This document shows positions 35,783 to 43,994 of a stretch of 64,000 bases of DNA, one piece after another (the first letter of the stretch is position 1; every line of letters starts with the position of its first letter). A program made the position numbers and the translations under genes. The DNA comes from Spongiibacter tropicus DSM 19543 (GTDB taxonomy: Bacteria > Pseudomonadota > Gammaproteobacteria > Pseudomonadales > Spongiibacteraceae): positions 227,645 to 291,644 of the forward strand of contig NZ_ATUS01000004.1 of the NCBI RefSeq assembly GCF_000420325.1, given 5' to 3'. A model generated the notes under the pieces. It made no database searches and had not been told where the DNA came from. It saw only the letters and a program-made list of their open reading frames with translations.

Positions 35783-37186
35783 ATGTCTTATTCCATGCTC
35801 ATCGACGGCTGCCTGGTTCAATCTGAATCCTGCTATCCCGTAGTCAACCCTGCCACTGAAGAACTGATTGCTCAGGCGCCAGACTGCAGTAAAGAGCAGT
35901 TAGATGCGGCGGTAACCGCGGCAAAAGCCGCGCAAGCCGAGTGGGCTGTCGATGAAGAAAAGCGCAGAGCGGTATTAGTGGCCTGTGCCGATGCACTGCG
36001 TGCCAACGCCGAGTCATTGGCGGCGATCCTCACCGCAGAGCAGGGCAAACCGCTGGCAAAAGCTCAAAACGAAATTATGGGGGCGGCCGCCTGGTTGAGT
36101 TACAGCAGTACGCTGGAATCGCCGGTAGACATTATTAAAGATGACGACGCATCGCGCGTTGAAATTCACCGCCGCCCGCTGGGTGTCGTAGCCGGCATTG
36201 TGCCGTGGAATTACCCGGTAATGACCACGATGTGGAAGCTGGCACCGGCGCTGATGGCGGGCAACACCGTGGTGCTCAAATCGTCGCCGTACACGCCGCT
36301 GGCAACACTCAAGGTAGCCGAACTGTTCAAAGACATTATTCCGCCGGGGGTTGCCAACTTCCTCAGTGGCGGCGATGACCTGGGTAAGTGGATGAGTGCG
36401 CATCCGGGGGTCGCCAAAGTCAGCTTCACCGGATCAACCCGTGCTGGCAAAAATGTGGCCGCGTCGGCAAGCAATGATCTCAAACGTCTTTTACTGGAGC
36501 TCGGCGGCAACGATGCCGCCATTGTTCTGCCGGGCGTAGACCCGAAAACCGTGGCGCAGAAGCTGTACACCGCGGCCTTCGAAAACTGCGGTCAGGTCTG
36601 CGTTGCCATCAAGCGCATCTATATACACAAAGAAATTTACCCGGCGGTGGTTGCGGAGCTGAAGGCCTGCGTTGAATCCGCCGTTGTGGGCAATGGAACC
36701 GACCCGGAGGTGACCGTTGGACCGCTGAACAATGCCGCACAACTGGCGCGGGTGATGGAGTTGGCGGACGACGCCAAAGCCGATGGCGGGCAGTTTATTG
36801 CCGGCGGCGAGCGAATTGGCGACAAGGGCTACTTCTATGCGCCGACGCTGGTCACCGGCCTGCCGCGCCACAGCCGGCTGGTCGTGGAGGAGCAGTTTGG
36901 GCCGATTGTGCCACTGCTGGAGTTCAGTGATATCGATGAACTGATTGCTCACCTTAATCAAAGCAAATTTGGCCTGGCGGGCTCGGTATGGTCGCCCGAT
37001 GTGGCCGAGGCAACGGCAATCGCTGCACGCCTCGAAACCGGCACGGTGTGGATTAACCAGCACCTGGCCATGATTCCTCAGGCACCGGTATCCGGCCGCA
37101 AATGGTCGGGGGTCGGTGTGGAGAACGGGCAGCTTGGCTTTGAAAGTTACAGCGAGCTGCAAACCCTGTCGATTGCGAAAAGCTGA
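35783..37186 (+). CDS. NAD(P)-dependent aldehyde dehydrogenase
   Basis: 467 residues with the complete ALDH core: VVAGIVPWNYPVMTTMWKLAPAL, FTGSTRAGKNV, general base Glu in LLLELGGNDAA, and the nucleophile Cys in ENCGQVCVAIKRIY (about residue 273). The closest subgroup by eye is aminoaldehyde/succinate-semialdehyde type (compare PuuC/GabD/AldA), so it may oxidise an amino-aldehyde formed by the DAO oxidase or the aminotransferase. ATG at 35783 with GGAG upstream; first gene of a six-gene operon. Confidence 0.9.
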   Translation: MSYSMLIDGCLVQSESCYPVVNPATEELIAQAPDCSKEQLDAAVTAAKAAQAEWAVDEEKRRAVLVACADALRANAESLAAILTAEQGKPLAKAQNEIMGAAAWLSYSSTLESPVDIIKDDDASRVEIHRRPLGVVAGIVPWNYPVMTTMWKLAPALMAGNTVVLKSSPYTPLATLKVAELFKDIIPPGVANFLSGGDDLGKWMSAHPGVAKVSFTGSTRAGKNVAASASNDLKRLLLELGGNDAAIVLPGVDPKTVAQKLYTAAFENCGQVCVAIKRIYIHKEIYPAVVAELKACVESAVVGNGTDPEVTVGPLNNAAQLARVMELADDAKADGGQFIAGGERIGDKGYFYAPTLVTGLPRHSRLVVEEQFGPIVPLLEFSDIDELIAHLNQSKFGLAGSVWSPDVAEATAIAARLETGTVWINQHLAMIPQAPVSGRKWSGVGVENGQLGFESYSELQTLSIAKS

Positions 37187-37205
37187 TGTAGTACGGAGAG
37201 AAACG

Positions 37206-37856
37206 ATGAAAATTTACGATATTACCCTCGATATAGAACCCGGCATGCTGTATTGGCACGAGGGCAAAACCCCGGAAGTGATGGATGTAACCACCATCAA
37301 AGATGGCGCTCCGTCTAACGTTACCCGCTGGTTGATCGGTTCACATACTGGCACCCATATCGATGCTCCTCGCCACTTTATTGATGACGGCGCAACGGTA
37401 GAACAGTTGCCCATTGAGATGTTTGTCGGGCGCACCCGGGTGATGGACCTGATTCACATTGGTGATCGTGCGATTACAGCTGACGATATCAAGGCGATCG
37501 GTCTGGACGGTGTGACCCGCGTGCTGTTCAAAACCACCAACTCTGCAAAGCGCATGATCAAGAAAGAATTCTCGGATGACTGGGTGGGTATTGCTCCCTG
37601 CGCTGCCCAGTATCTGGTGGATAACGGCGTGCAGTTTGTCGGTATCGACTACGTGACCATCGAGGCGCCAGAGCACTCCGTAGAGTGGCCGACACACCAC
37701 ATTCTGTGCGGCAACAACGTGATTATTCTCGAGGGCGCCAAAGTAGGTGAGATTCCCGACGGTGAGTACTTCATGTGCTGCCTGCCCATGCGCCTTAAGG
37801 GATCGGAAGGGGCGGCGACCCGCACCATTCTTATCGACGGCATCACTGAGGGCTGA
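37206..37856 (+). CDS. Cyclase-family metal hydrolase (kynurenine formamidase/isatin hydrolase fold)
   Basis: 216 residues, typical for the family. The metal-binding signature HTGTHIDAPRHF is at about residues 47-58, and a later VGIDYVTIEAPEHSVEWPTHHILCG matches the conserved second half. Members open N-acyl or lactam bonds (kynurenine formamidase, isatin hydrolase) or act on cyclic imides, so it could open a ring or cleave an amide in this pathway. Nineteen base pairs after the ALDH and three before the GGT gene, clearly one operon. Confidence 0.88.
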   Translation: MKIYDITLDIEPGMLYWHEGKTPEVMDVTTIKDGAPSNVTRWLIGSHTGTHIDAPRHFIDDGATVEQLPIEMFVGRTRVMDLIHIGDRAITADDIKAIGLDGVTRVLFKTTNSAKRMIKKEFSDDWVGIAPCAAQYLVDNGVQFVGIDYVTIEAPEHSVEWPTHHILCGNNVIILEGAKVGEIPDGEYFMCCLPMRLKGSEGAATRTILIDGITEG

Positions 37857-37859
37857 TCG

Positions 37860-39416
37860 ATGGCAGGGGTGATCTCCACACCGCACACGCTGGCAACCGA
37901 AGCCGGTATGCAGATGTTCCGCGCTGGCGGCAATGCCGTCGATGCGGCGCTGGCGGCGGCGGCCGTGCTGACGGTGGTTTACCCTCACCAGTGCGCCTTG
38001 GGTGGTGATGCCTTTGCGCTGGTCGAGTCGGCGAGTGGAGACGTCACCGCTTACAACGGCTCTGGCGCGGCGCCCGCCGGGCTCGACGCCGACCTGCTTC
38101 GTGCCCGTTACGATGGCATTCCCGATGCGGGGCCGCTGTCGATCTCGGTGCCCGGTCTGGTCGCGGCCTGGCACAGCCTGTCGTCCTCGCAGGGAACACT
38201 GCCGTGGGCCGAATTACTGGCTCCGGCGATTGCGCTGGCCGACGACGGCGTGGCGGTATCGCGCTCGTTGGCGGCGGGCATTTTATACCGTCAGGGCGCG
38301 ATGAACCGTGCCTTGCGCGAGTTGTTACTACCGGGTGATCGACCCTTGGCGGAAGGCGAATGCTTTGCCCAGCCCGCGTTGGCCGACACCCTGAGAATCC
38401 TGGCTGAGGAGGGCGCGGACAGTTTTTATCGGGGTTCGCTGAGTCAGCGCATTGTGCGCGGGCTGAACGCCGAAGGCTGCCCGATCAGCAGTGAAGATCT
38501 CGCATCGCATCAGACCGCGCTCGACGACGCGCTGTCGCTGCACTATGACGGTGTTGAATTTCTCTGCTGTCCGCCTAACTCCCAGGGCTTTGTTTTGCTC
38601 GAAGCCCTGGCGTCGCTGGACGCACTCGGCCTGTCACTGGATGCCCGCGGTGAAGGTGCCCGGCATCTGCTGCAGGCGCTGTTGATGGCGGCCGATGATC
38701 GAGAAGCCTTGTTGGGAGATCCAAAGCGTAATCCGATTGATATGGCCGCGCTGTTTGATCGCACGGCACTGGCAAACCGACTCAGCCACGCGATTCAGAC
38801 CGGGCAGGCACCTGCGGTGAATAATCCGGTGGCTCACGGCGATACCGTTGCCGTTTGTGCGATGGATGACAGCGGCGTGTCGATTTCGCTGATTCAAAGT
38901 GTGTTTCAGACCTTTGGCTCAGCTGTCCTCGAGCCCGAGACCGGCATTATTTTTCACAATCGCGCGCGGGGATTCTCGCTCGACCCTGAGGCCCCCAACT
39001 TTCTGCGCGCGGGCTGTCGTCCCGCTCACAGCTTGATGCCGTTGCTGTTGCGCCGCGAAGGCCGCGTCTTCGCCTCGCTGGGCACCATGGGTGGCAAAGC
39101 CCAGCCTCAGATTCTTGCCCAGTTGCTGCCGGGTGTGATGGCGGGCACGGCCTCGCTGGAGGCTGTGCTGGCAACGCCGCGCTGGGTATTCGGCGCCCGG
39201 GATATTGATTTTCCTGGCCCTACGGTGGCCATCGAAGCCGATGCGCCCGCCGAACTGGATCAACATTTGAAAATACATGGCCTGGATGTGGCTCGCGTGC
39301 CTGCCTGTTCCGAAAGCGTGGGCCATGCCCAGGCGGTCCGCCGCCGCGCGGACGGAGAACTGGAAGGCGCCGCTGACCCACGCTCGGATGGCAATGCCGG
39401 CGTCTGTGCCGACTGA
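37860..39416 (+). CDS. Gamma-glutamyltransferase-family protein, cytoplasmic
   Basis: 518 residues of the Ntn-hydrolase GGT family: VISTPHTLATEAGMQMFRAGGNAVDAALAAAAVL at the start, and the autocatalytic Thr in HGDTVAVCAMDDSG (about residue 330), followed by GSAVLEPETGIIFHNRARGF. No signal peptide, unlike the periplasmic E. coli Ggt, so it should act inside the cell. With the glutamine-synthetase-like ligase in the same regulon it may remove a gamma-glutamyl group added earlier, or work as an acylase/amidase. RBS GAGGG eight bases before the ATG. Confidence 0.88.
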   Translation: MAGVISTPHTLATEAGMQMFRAGGNAVDAALAAAAVLTVVYPHQCALGGDAFALVESASGDVTAYNGSGAAPAGLDADLLRARYDGIPDAGPLSISVPGLVAAWHSLSSSQGTLPWAELLAPAIALADDGVAVSRSLAAGILYRQGAMNRALRELLLPGDRPLAEGECFAQPALADTLRILAEEGADSFYRGSLSQRIVRGLNAEGCPISSEDLASHQTALDDALSLHYDGVEFLCCPPNSQGFVLLEALASLDALGLSLDARGEGARHLLQALLMAADDREALLGDPKRNPIDMAALFDRTALANRLSHAIQTGQAPAVNNPVAHGDTVAVCAMDDSGVSISLIQSVFQTFGSAVLEPETGIIFHNRARGFSLDPEAPNFLRAGCRPAHSLMPLLLRREGRVFASLGTMGGKAQPQILAQLLPGVMAGTASLEAVLATPRWVFGARDIDFPGPTVAIEADAPAELDQHLKIHGLDVARVPACSESVGHAQAVRRRADGELEGAADPRSDGNAGVCAD

Positions 39417-39454
39417 GACATCGCCGCTGCCGCTGATAATTTCGTGAGGTATTC

Positions 39455-40528
39455 GTGAACAAGGAATTACTGCAAGCCACACAGGATCGGATTAACCGTA
39501 TGCCGCGCGTCCGTCTCGGTCAGTTTCCCACCCCATTGATGGAAGCGCCGCGTTTGAGTGAAGCACTGGGCGGGCCGCGCATTCTGTTCAAACGGGATGA
39601 CCTGAGTAATGTCGGTCTGGGTGGCAATAAGGCCCGCAAGCTCGAATATGTGATTGGGCGGGCCGTGGCCGATGGCGCCGATACGCTGGTGATCTGCGGT
39701 GGTTTTCAATCCAATCTCGCGCGGATTGCTGCGGCGATGGGGTCGCAACTGGGGCTGCAGGTAGAGCTGATTCTTGGCGGCGTGCCCGGCGAGCCCAGAC
39801 ATCCCGTAGGCAATTTGCTGCTCGACCACCTCTATGGCGCCAATGTGCGCTTTGTCGAAACCCTGCCGCGATGGGAATTCGGCGACACGCTTGCCAATGT
39901 TGAGCAGGAGCTGATTGCCGAAGGCCGTAAACCCTTTGTCGTACCGCTGGGTGCCTCCAGTCCGGAGGGCATGGCCAGCTATGTGGAGGCCAGTCGCGAG
40001 CTGTATCAGCAGCTTGAGTGCAGCGGTGTCGCGGCGAATTACCTCTACGTGGGGGTGGGTTCTGGCGGGACGTTCTCTGGTTTGGCGCTGGCCCATGCCA
40101 ATCTCGAACTGCCGTATGCACTGCGCGGTATCAGCGTCAGCCGCGCCAGCGAACACTACCGAAACAAGCTGCCTGCCGATATGGGCGAAGCGGCGCTTCA
40201 GCTTGGCCTGAGCCAGGTACCTGCGGGCGACAGTCTCGACATTGACGATCGTTTTATCGGCGGAGGCTACGGCGAGACCTCCGACGGCAGCAATGAGGCC
40301 ATCGCGCTGGTGGCAAAAACCGAAGGTGTACTGCTGGACCCGGTGTACTCGGGCAAATGCATGCACGGATTGATTCAGCACATTAGGGAAGGGCGCATAG
40401 CGGCCGATGACACCGTGGTGTTTCTGCACACCGGTGGCTGGCCTGCGCTGTTTTCTTACGAGGCCGAAACGCTAGGCGTGAGTACCGAGGCGCAGTGTCT
40501 GCCCCCGGTCCATGTTGTGAACGAGTAA
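39455..40528 (+). CDS. PLP-dependent D-cysteine desulfhydrase/ACC deaminase family enzyme
   Basis: 357 residues, GTG start. PLP lysine in LGGNKARKLEYV (about residue 53), ICGGFQSNLARIAAAMG, the phosphate loop VGSGGTFSGL, and the C-terminal FLHTGGWPALFSY, all characteristic of the ACC deaminase/D-cysteine desulfhydrase group of fold-type II enzymes. These release ammonia from D-amino acids, small cyclic amino acids or 2,3-diaminopropionate-like substrates. Downstream of GGT by 38 bp in the operon. Its enamine/imine products would be natural RidA substrates. Confidence 0.87.
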   Translation: MNKELLQATQDRINRMPRVRLGQFPTPLMEAPRLSEALGGPRILFKRDDLSNVGLGGNKARKLEYVIGRAVADGADTLVICGGFQSNLARIAAAMGSQLGLQVELILGGVPGEPRHPVGNLLLDHLYGANVRFVETLPRWEFGDTLANVEQELIAEGRKPFVVPLGASSPEGMASYVEASRELYQQLECSGVAANYLYVGVGSGGTFSGLALAHANLELPYALRGISVSRASEHYRNKLPADMGEAALQLGLSQVPAGDSLDIDDRFIGGGYGETSDGSNEAIALVAKTEGVLLDPVYSGKCMHGLIQHIREGRIAADDTVVFLHTGGWPALFSYEAETLGVSTEAQCLPPVHVVNE

Positions 40529-40597
40529 GGCTGTAATTGGCAGCGCGTGGCGCAGAGGCGCGAATCGGGCTGCCGCATTCAATGAATGGAGATACGC

Positions 40598-41971
40598 ATG
40601 ACTGACAAACTTCCTCTCGAACAAGAGGCTCTGGATCGCATCTGGTTCCACGTCACGGCTCCGGCGGCACTGCGCGCCAAGGGCGGGATGACCGTCTTTG
40701 AAAAAGGCGAGGGTTGCTATCTCACCGACATCCACGGTCAGGAGTATGTTGACGCGCTGTCTGGCGGCGCCTTTGTGACCAACATTGGTCACGGCCGCAG
40801 TGAAGTGGCGCAGGCGATGGCCGAACAGGCCGCCAAGCTGGCCTATGTTACGCCGTACAACTTTGCCGCCGAGCCCACCATTCGCCTTGCGGAAAAGCTT
40901 AAAGACATCACACCCGGTGACTTGCACCGCGCGTTTTTTACCTCTGGCGGCACCGAGTCGGTAGAGACCGCGATCAAGATTGCCAAGCAGTATCACTGGC
41001 TGAAGGGGGAGCAAAAGCGGACGAAAGTCATCAGCCGTCGCGGTTCTTACCACGGTTCCAGCTTCTTCGCGATGAGCATTTCCGGCGCCAGCCACGACTT
41101 TAACAGCAAAATTTTCTCGCCGATGGTGCCGGGCTGCGTGCAGGTGCCACACCACAATATCTACCGCCACGACCCGAACATGAGCGAGGAAGCCTACGCG
41201 CAGTTTTGTATTGATGCGGTAGAGCAGACCATTCTCCATGAGGGACCGGAAACCGTCGCGGCGATTATCGCCGAGCCGATTCCTGCCTCGGCGTCGATTT
41301 ATCTGCCGCCCGACACCTACTTCAAACAGTTGCGTCAGATTGCCAACAAGTACGGTGTGGTACTGATTATCGACGAAGTGATTAACGGTTTCGGTCGTAC
41401 CGGCAAAATGTTCGCCTCGGAACATTGGGACATCGAACCCGACATTATGACCATGGCCAAGGGGCTGACCAGCGGCTACGCGCCAATGGGTGCGGTGATG
41501 GTCAGCGAAAGAATTACCTCGGTCTTTGATTCCGCCAAGGGCCGCGAGTCTGGTCTGAACCATGTGATCAGCTTTGGTGGTCATGCGGCGTCGGCCGCAG
41601 CGGCGCTGAAGAATATCGAAATCATGGAAACCGAGGGGATGGTCGAAAACTCCGCCGCAATGGGTGACTACTTGCTGGAAGGCCTGAACGAGCTGCGTAA
41701 ATACAAGATTGTCGGCGATGTTCGCGGTAAAGGTCTGCTGACAGCGGTTGAGCTTGTTCAGGATAAAGAAACCCGCGCGATGTTCCCGCCCGAAGCACAG
41801 ATGATGGCGAAGATGACCAACCAGCTCCGCGAACACGGCGTCTTGGCGCGTACCTATCAGGTGGTGGAGTTTGGTCCGCCGCTGTGCGCCACCAAGAAGG
41901 AAATCGAGAAAATTGTTGAGGCAACGGAAAAGTCCATTGCCTGGTTCAGCAAAGAGGTGGGTATCGAATAA
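40598..41971 (+). CDS. Class III (omega) aminotransferase
   Basis: 457 residues from the ATG at 40598 (GGAGA six bases before). PLP-binding features: FFTSGGTESVETAIKIAK, SRRGSYHGSSFFAMSISG, VLIIDEVINGFGRTGKMF and the Schiff-base lysine in MTMAKGLTSGYAPMGAV (about residue 290). Similar to pyruvate- or 2-oxoglutarate-dependent omega-amino acid/diamine aminotransferases, so it deaminates a primary amine or omega-amino acid to an aldehyde that the ALDH could oxidise. The stop overlaps the DAO start by one base. Confidence 0.92.
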   Translation: MTDKLPLEQEALDRIWFHVTAPAALRAKGGMTVFEKGEGCYLTDIHGQEYVDALSGGAFVTNIGHGRSEVAQAMAEQAAKLAYVTPYNFAAEPTIRLAEKLKDITPGDLHRAFFTSGGTESVETAIKIAKQYHWLKGEQKRTKVISRRGSYHGSSFFAMSISGASHDFNSKIFSPMVPGCVQVPHHNIYRHDPNMSEEAYAQFCIDAVEQTILHEGPETVAAIIAEPIPASASIYLPPDTYFKQLRQIANKYGVVLIIDEVINGFGRTGKMFASEHWDIEPDIMTMAKGLTSGYAPMGAVMVSERITSVFDSAKGRESGLNHVISFGGHAASAAAALKNIEIMETEGMVENSAAMGDYLLEGLNELRKYKIVGDVRGKGLLTAVELVQDKETRAMFPPEAQMMAKMTNQLREHGVLARTYQVVEFGPPLCATKKEIEKIVEATEKSIAWFSKEVGIE

Positions 41972-43281
41972 TGGCAGAAAAACAGGCAGTAATTATTGGC
42001 GCTGGCGTGATCGGCTGCGCGGTGGGTCTGCAACTCAGCCGCAAGGGATACAGCGTGACGCTGGTCGATAAAAATCCCGAAGTGGGCTACGGCTCTACCA
42101 GCAATTCCTGTGCAGTGGTGCGCTTCTCTTATTCCAGTCTGGCGACAACGGCGCTGGCTTACGAGGGCTATCATTACTGGAAGGATTGGGCGAATTTTCT
42201 CGGTGTGGAAGACGAGCGCGGTTTGGCGAAATACCACGAGTGTGGCCACCTGATGATCAAATCGTCGCCGGACGATCGCCCTCATGTGGCGCAGTTCTAC
42301 AAGCAATTGAATATTCCCTTCGAAGAGTGGGACAACGCGTATATTCACGAGCGTCTGCCGCTGTTCAATCTGAAACTCTGCGGCCCGGTTGTGGCGGTGG
42401 AAGACCCGGATTTCTGGGAAGTGCCGGAAAACGACGGCGAAGTGGCTGGCGGCGTGTTCGCACCCAACGCCGGTTATATTGGCGATCCACAATTGGCGAC
42501 GCACAATCTGCGTCGCGCCATTGAGGCCAATGGTGGTCAGTTCATGCTCGGCCAACGCGTGGTTGGCATTGACCGCCAGAGTGGCCGGGTGTCGGCAGTA
42601 CGTCTGGAAAGCGGCGAAATATTGACGGCCGACGTGGTGATCAATGCCTCCGGTCCCTATTCAGGCAAGATCAATGAAATGGCCGGTGTCACCAGTGATA
42701 TGGCCGTGAAAACCAAGGCGCTGCGCCGCGAAGTTCACCACCTGCCCAGCCCGAAAAGTTTCGATTTTGAGCATCAGGGGGTGATGACGTCGGATGACGA
42801 TCTTTACCTGTACTACCGTCCCGAGACCGGCAATAAGGTCACGGTTGGTTCCGGTGATCCGCCTTGTGATTCCCAGGTCTGGGTGGACGATCCGGATAAT
42901 TTCAATCGTGAATTTACCGAGAGTCAGTGGACGGCACAGGTCTACCGCGCGGCTCGCCGGATTCCTGAATTGCCCATTCCCAGCCAGGCTTCCGGTGTGG
43001 TGGATCTCTACGATGTCTCCGATGACTGGATTCCCATTTATGATCGCTCAGAATTGCCGGGCTTTTACATGGCGGTGGGCACCAGCGGACACCAGTTTAA
43101 AAACGCCGGTGTAGTGGGCGATCTGATGGCAGAATTGGTGGATGCCTGTGAAAAAGGCTACGACCATGATGCGATGCCGCTCACTTATCAATGTCGTTAT
43201 ACCGGCAATGAGATCAATCTTGGCATGTTCTCGCGCCGCCGCGAGATCAACCGGGAAAGCAGTTTTTCTGTTCGCGGCTAG
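41971..43281 (+). CDS. FAD-dependent DAO-family amine/amino-acid oxidoreductase
   Basis: 436 residues with the dinucleotide-binding GAGVIGCAVGLQLSRKGYSVTLVDK at the N-terminus and the DAO-family C-terminus GFYMAVGTSGHQFKNAGVVGDLMAELV. It resembles sarcosine/dimethylglycine-type and PuuB-like oxidases, which oxidise secondary amines, including gamma-glutamylated amines, to imines or aldehydes. Last gene of the operon; a terminator follows at 43319. Confidence 0.88.
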   Translation: MAEKQAVIIGAGVIGCAVGLQLSRKGYSVTLVDKNPEVGYGSTSNSCAVVRFSYSSLATTALAYEGYHYWKDWANFLGVEDERGLAKYHECGHLMIKSSPDDRPHVAQFYKQLNIPFEEWDNAYIHERLPLFNLKLCGPVVAVEDPDFWEVPENDGEVAGGVFAPNAGYIGDPQLATHNLRRAIEANGGQFMLGQRVVGIDRQSGRVSAVRLESGEILTADVVINASGPYSGKINEMAGVTSDMAVKTKALRREVHHLPSPKSFDFEHQGVMTSDDDLYLYYRPETGNKVTVGSGDPPCDSQVWVDDPDNFNREFTESQWTAQVYRAARRIPELPIPSQASGVVDLYDVSDDWIPIYDRSELPGFYMAVGTSGHQFKNAGVVGDLMAELVDACEKGYDHDAMPLTYQCRYTGNEINLGMFSRRREINRESSFSVRG

Positions 43282-43318
43282 TATCGCGAAACGCTGCAGG
43301 TAACGCCGTATTTTTCCA

Positions 43319-43349
43319 GGGCCTCGGGTTTCCCCAGGCCCTTTTTTTT
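43319..43349 (+). terminator. Intrinsic terminator after the ALDH-DAO operon
   Basis: GGGCCTCGGG pairs with CCCCAGGCCC (one mismatch, 3-base loop) followed directly by eight T residues. Confidence 0.9.
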
Positions 43350-43994
43350 GCCAAAAAATCAGGCTGTAAATTCGACGTTTGCAGACCGAAATAGCGCCAC
43401 TTAAGTTCGCTGTTAAGTTCATATTATTTCGATGAAAAACGCAGGAAATTGCCCGGTAAAAACCGCCTTTATTTAGTGCCGCCGCACTCAATGTGTGCGC
43501 TTTTCACCGCCATTTTTACGTGAAAAACCGCGATGATGCGCCGCAATGGAAAGCGCCCTTGTTCTGTATGTTTTTTGTCGTCGGGAATAGATGAGAATTC
43601 CTAATGATATTTATCAGCTTTTCCAATGTATGTAACGGCATGACTGAAGGGTGATGGATTTGTGCTCGCCAGGTCAGTGTTGTCGCTGTTGACAAGGTTC
43701 CAGTTATTTCTCCTTTTTCGTTGTAATTTATTGTAATTATTGAAAATTAATTATCTCTTATGATTTTTTTCTGCAGGCTCAGCAAATACACAGTACGCGG
43801 CGACCGTTTGGAAACGGCGTGCTTTTTTCCCGTCTGAAAATTGCTCCGAAAACTTCATTGTATTGGCCTGTTGTTTGCAATGTGAACTGGTGACCGCTAT
43901 GCGTACTAAGGCTGTCCCGGTCTGACCACCTCGGTGGTGATCTCTTGGAGAAGGGCGGCCGTCTTATAGGCGACAAGAAAGAGGGGAGATATTC
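43350..43994. other. Long intergenic/leader region before the TonB receptor
   Basis: 645 bases with no supported gene. At 43403-43431 GTTCG half-sites recur (AAGTTCG, AAGTTCA with TATTAT after it, TATTTCG), a weak version of the IclR-type operator. The middle (43610-43790) is AT-rich and likely holds promoter elements. Near the gene, ACCACC-TC-GGTGGT (43925-43938) forms a hairpin, and GAGGGGAG precedes the ATG. The distance from any operator-linked promoter implies a long leader RNA, or the receptor has a separate nearer promoter. Confidence 0.5.

Noticed and set aside
40472..41836. 454-codon open frame on the minus strand opposite the aminotransferase
   Set aside because: Antisense shadow of a class III aminotransferase with all PLP motifs; no ribosome binding site and no family features.
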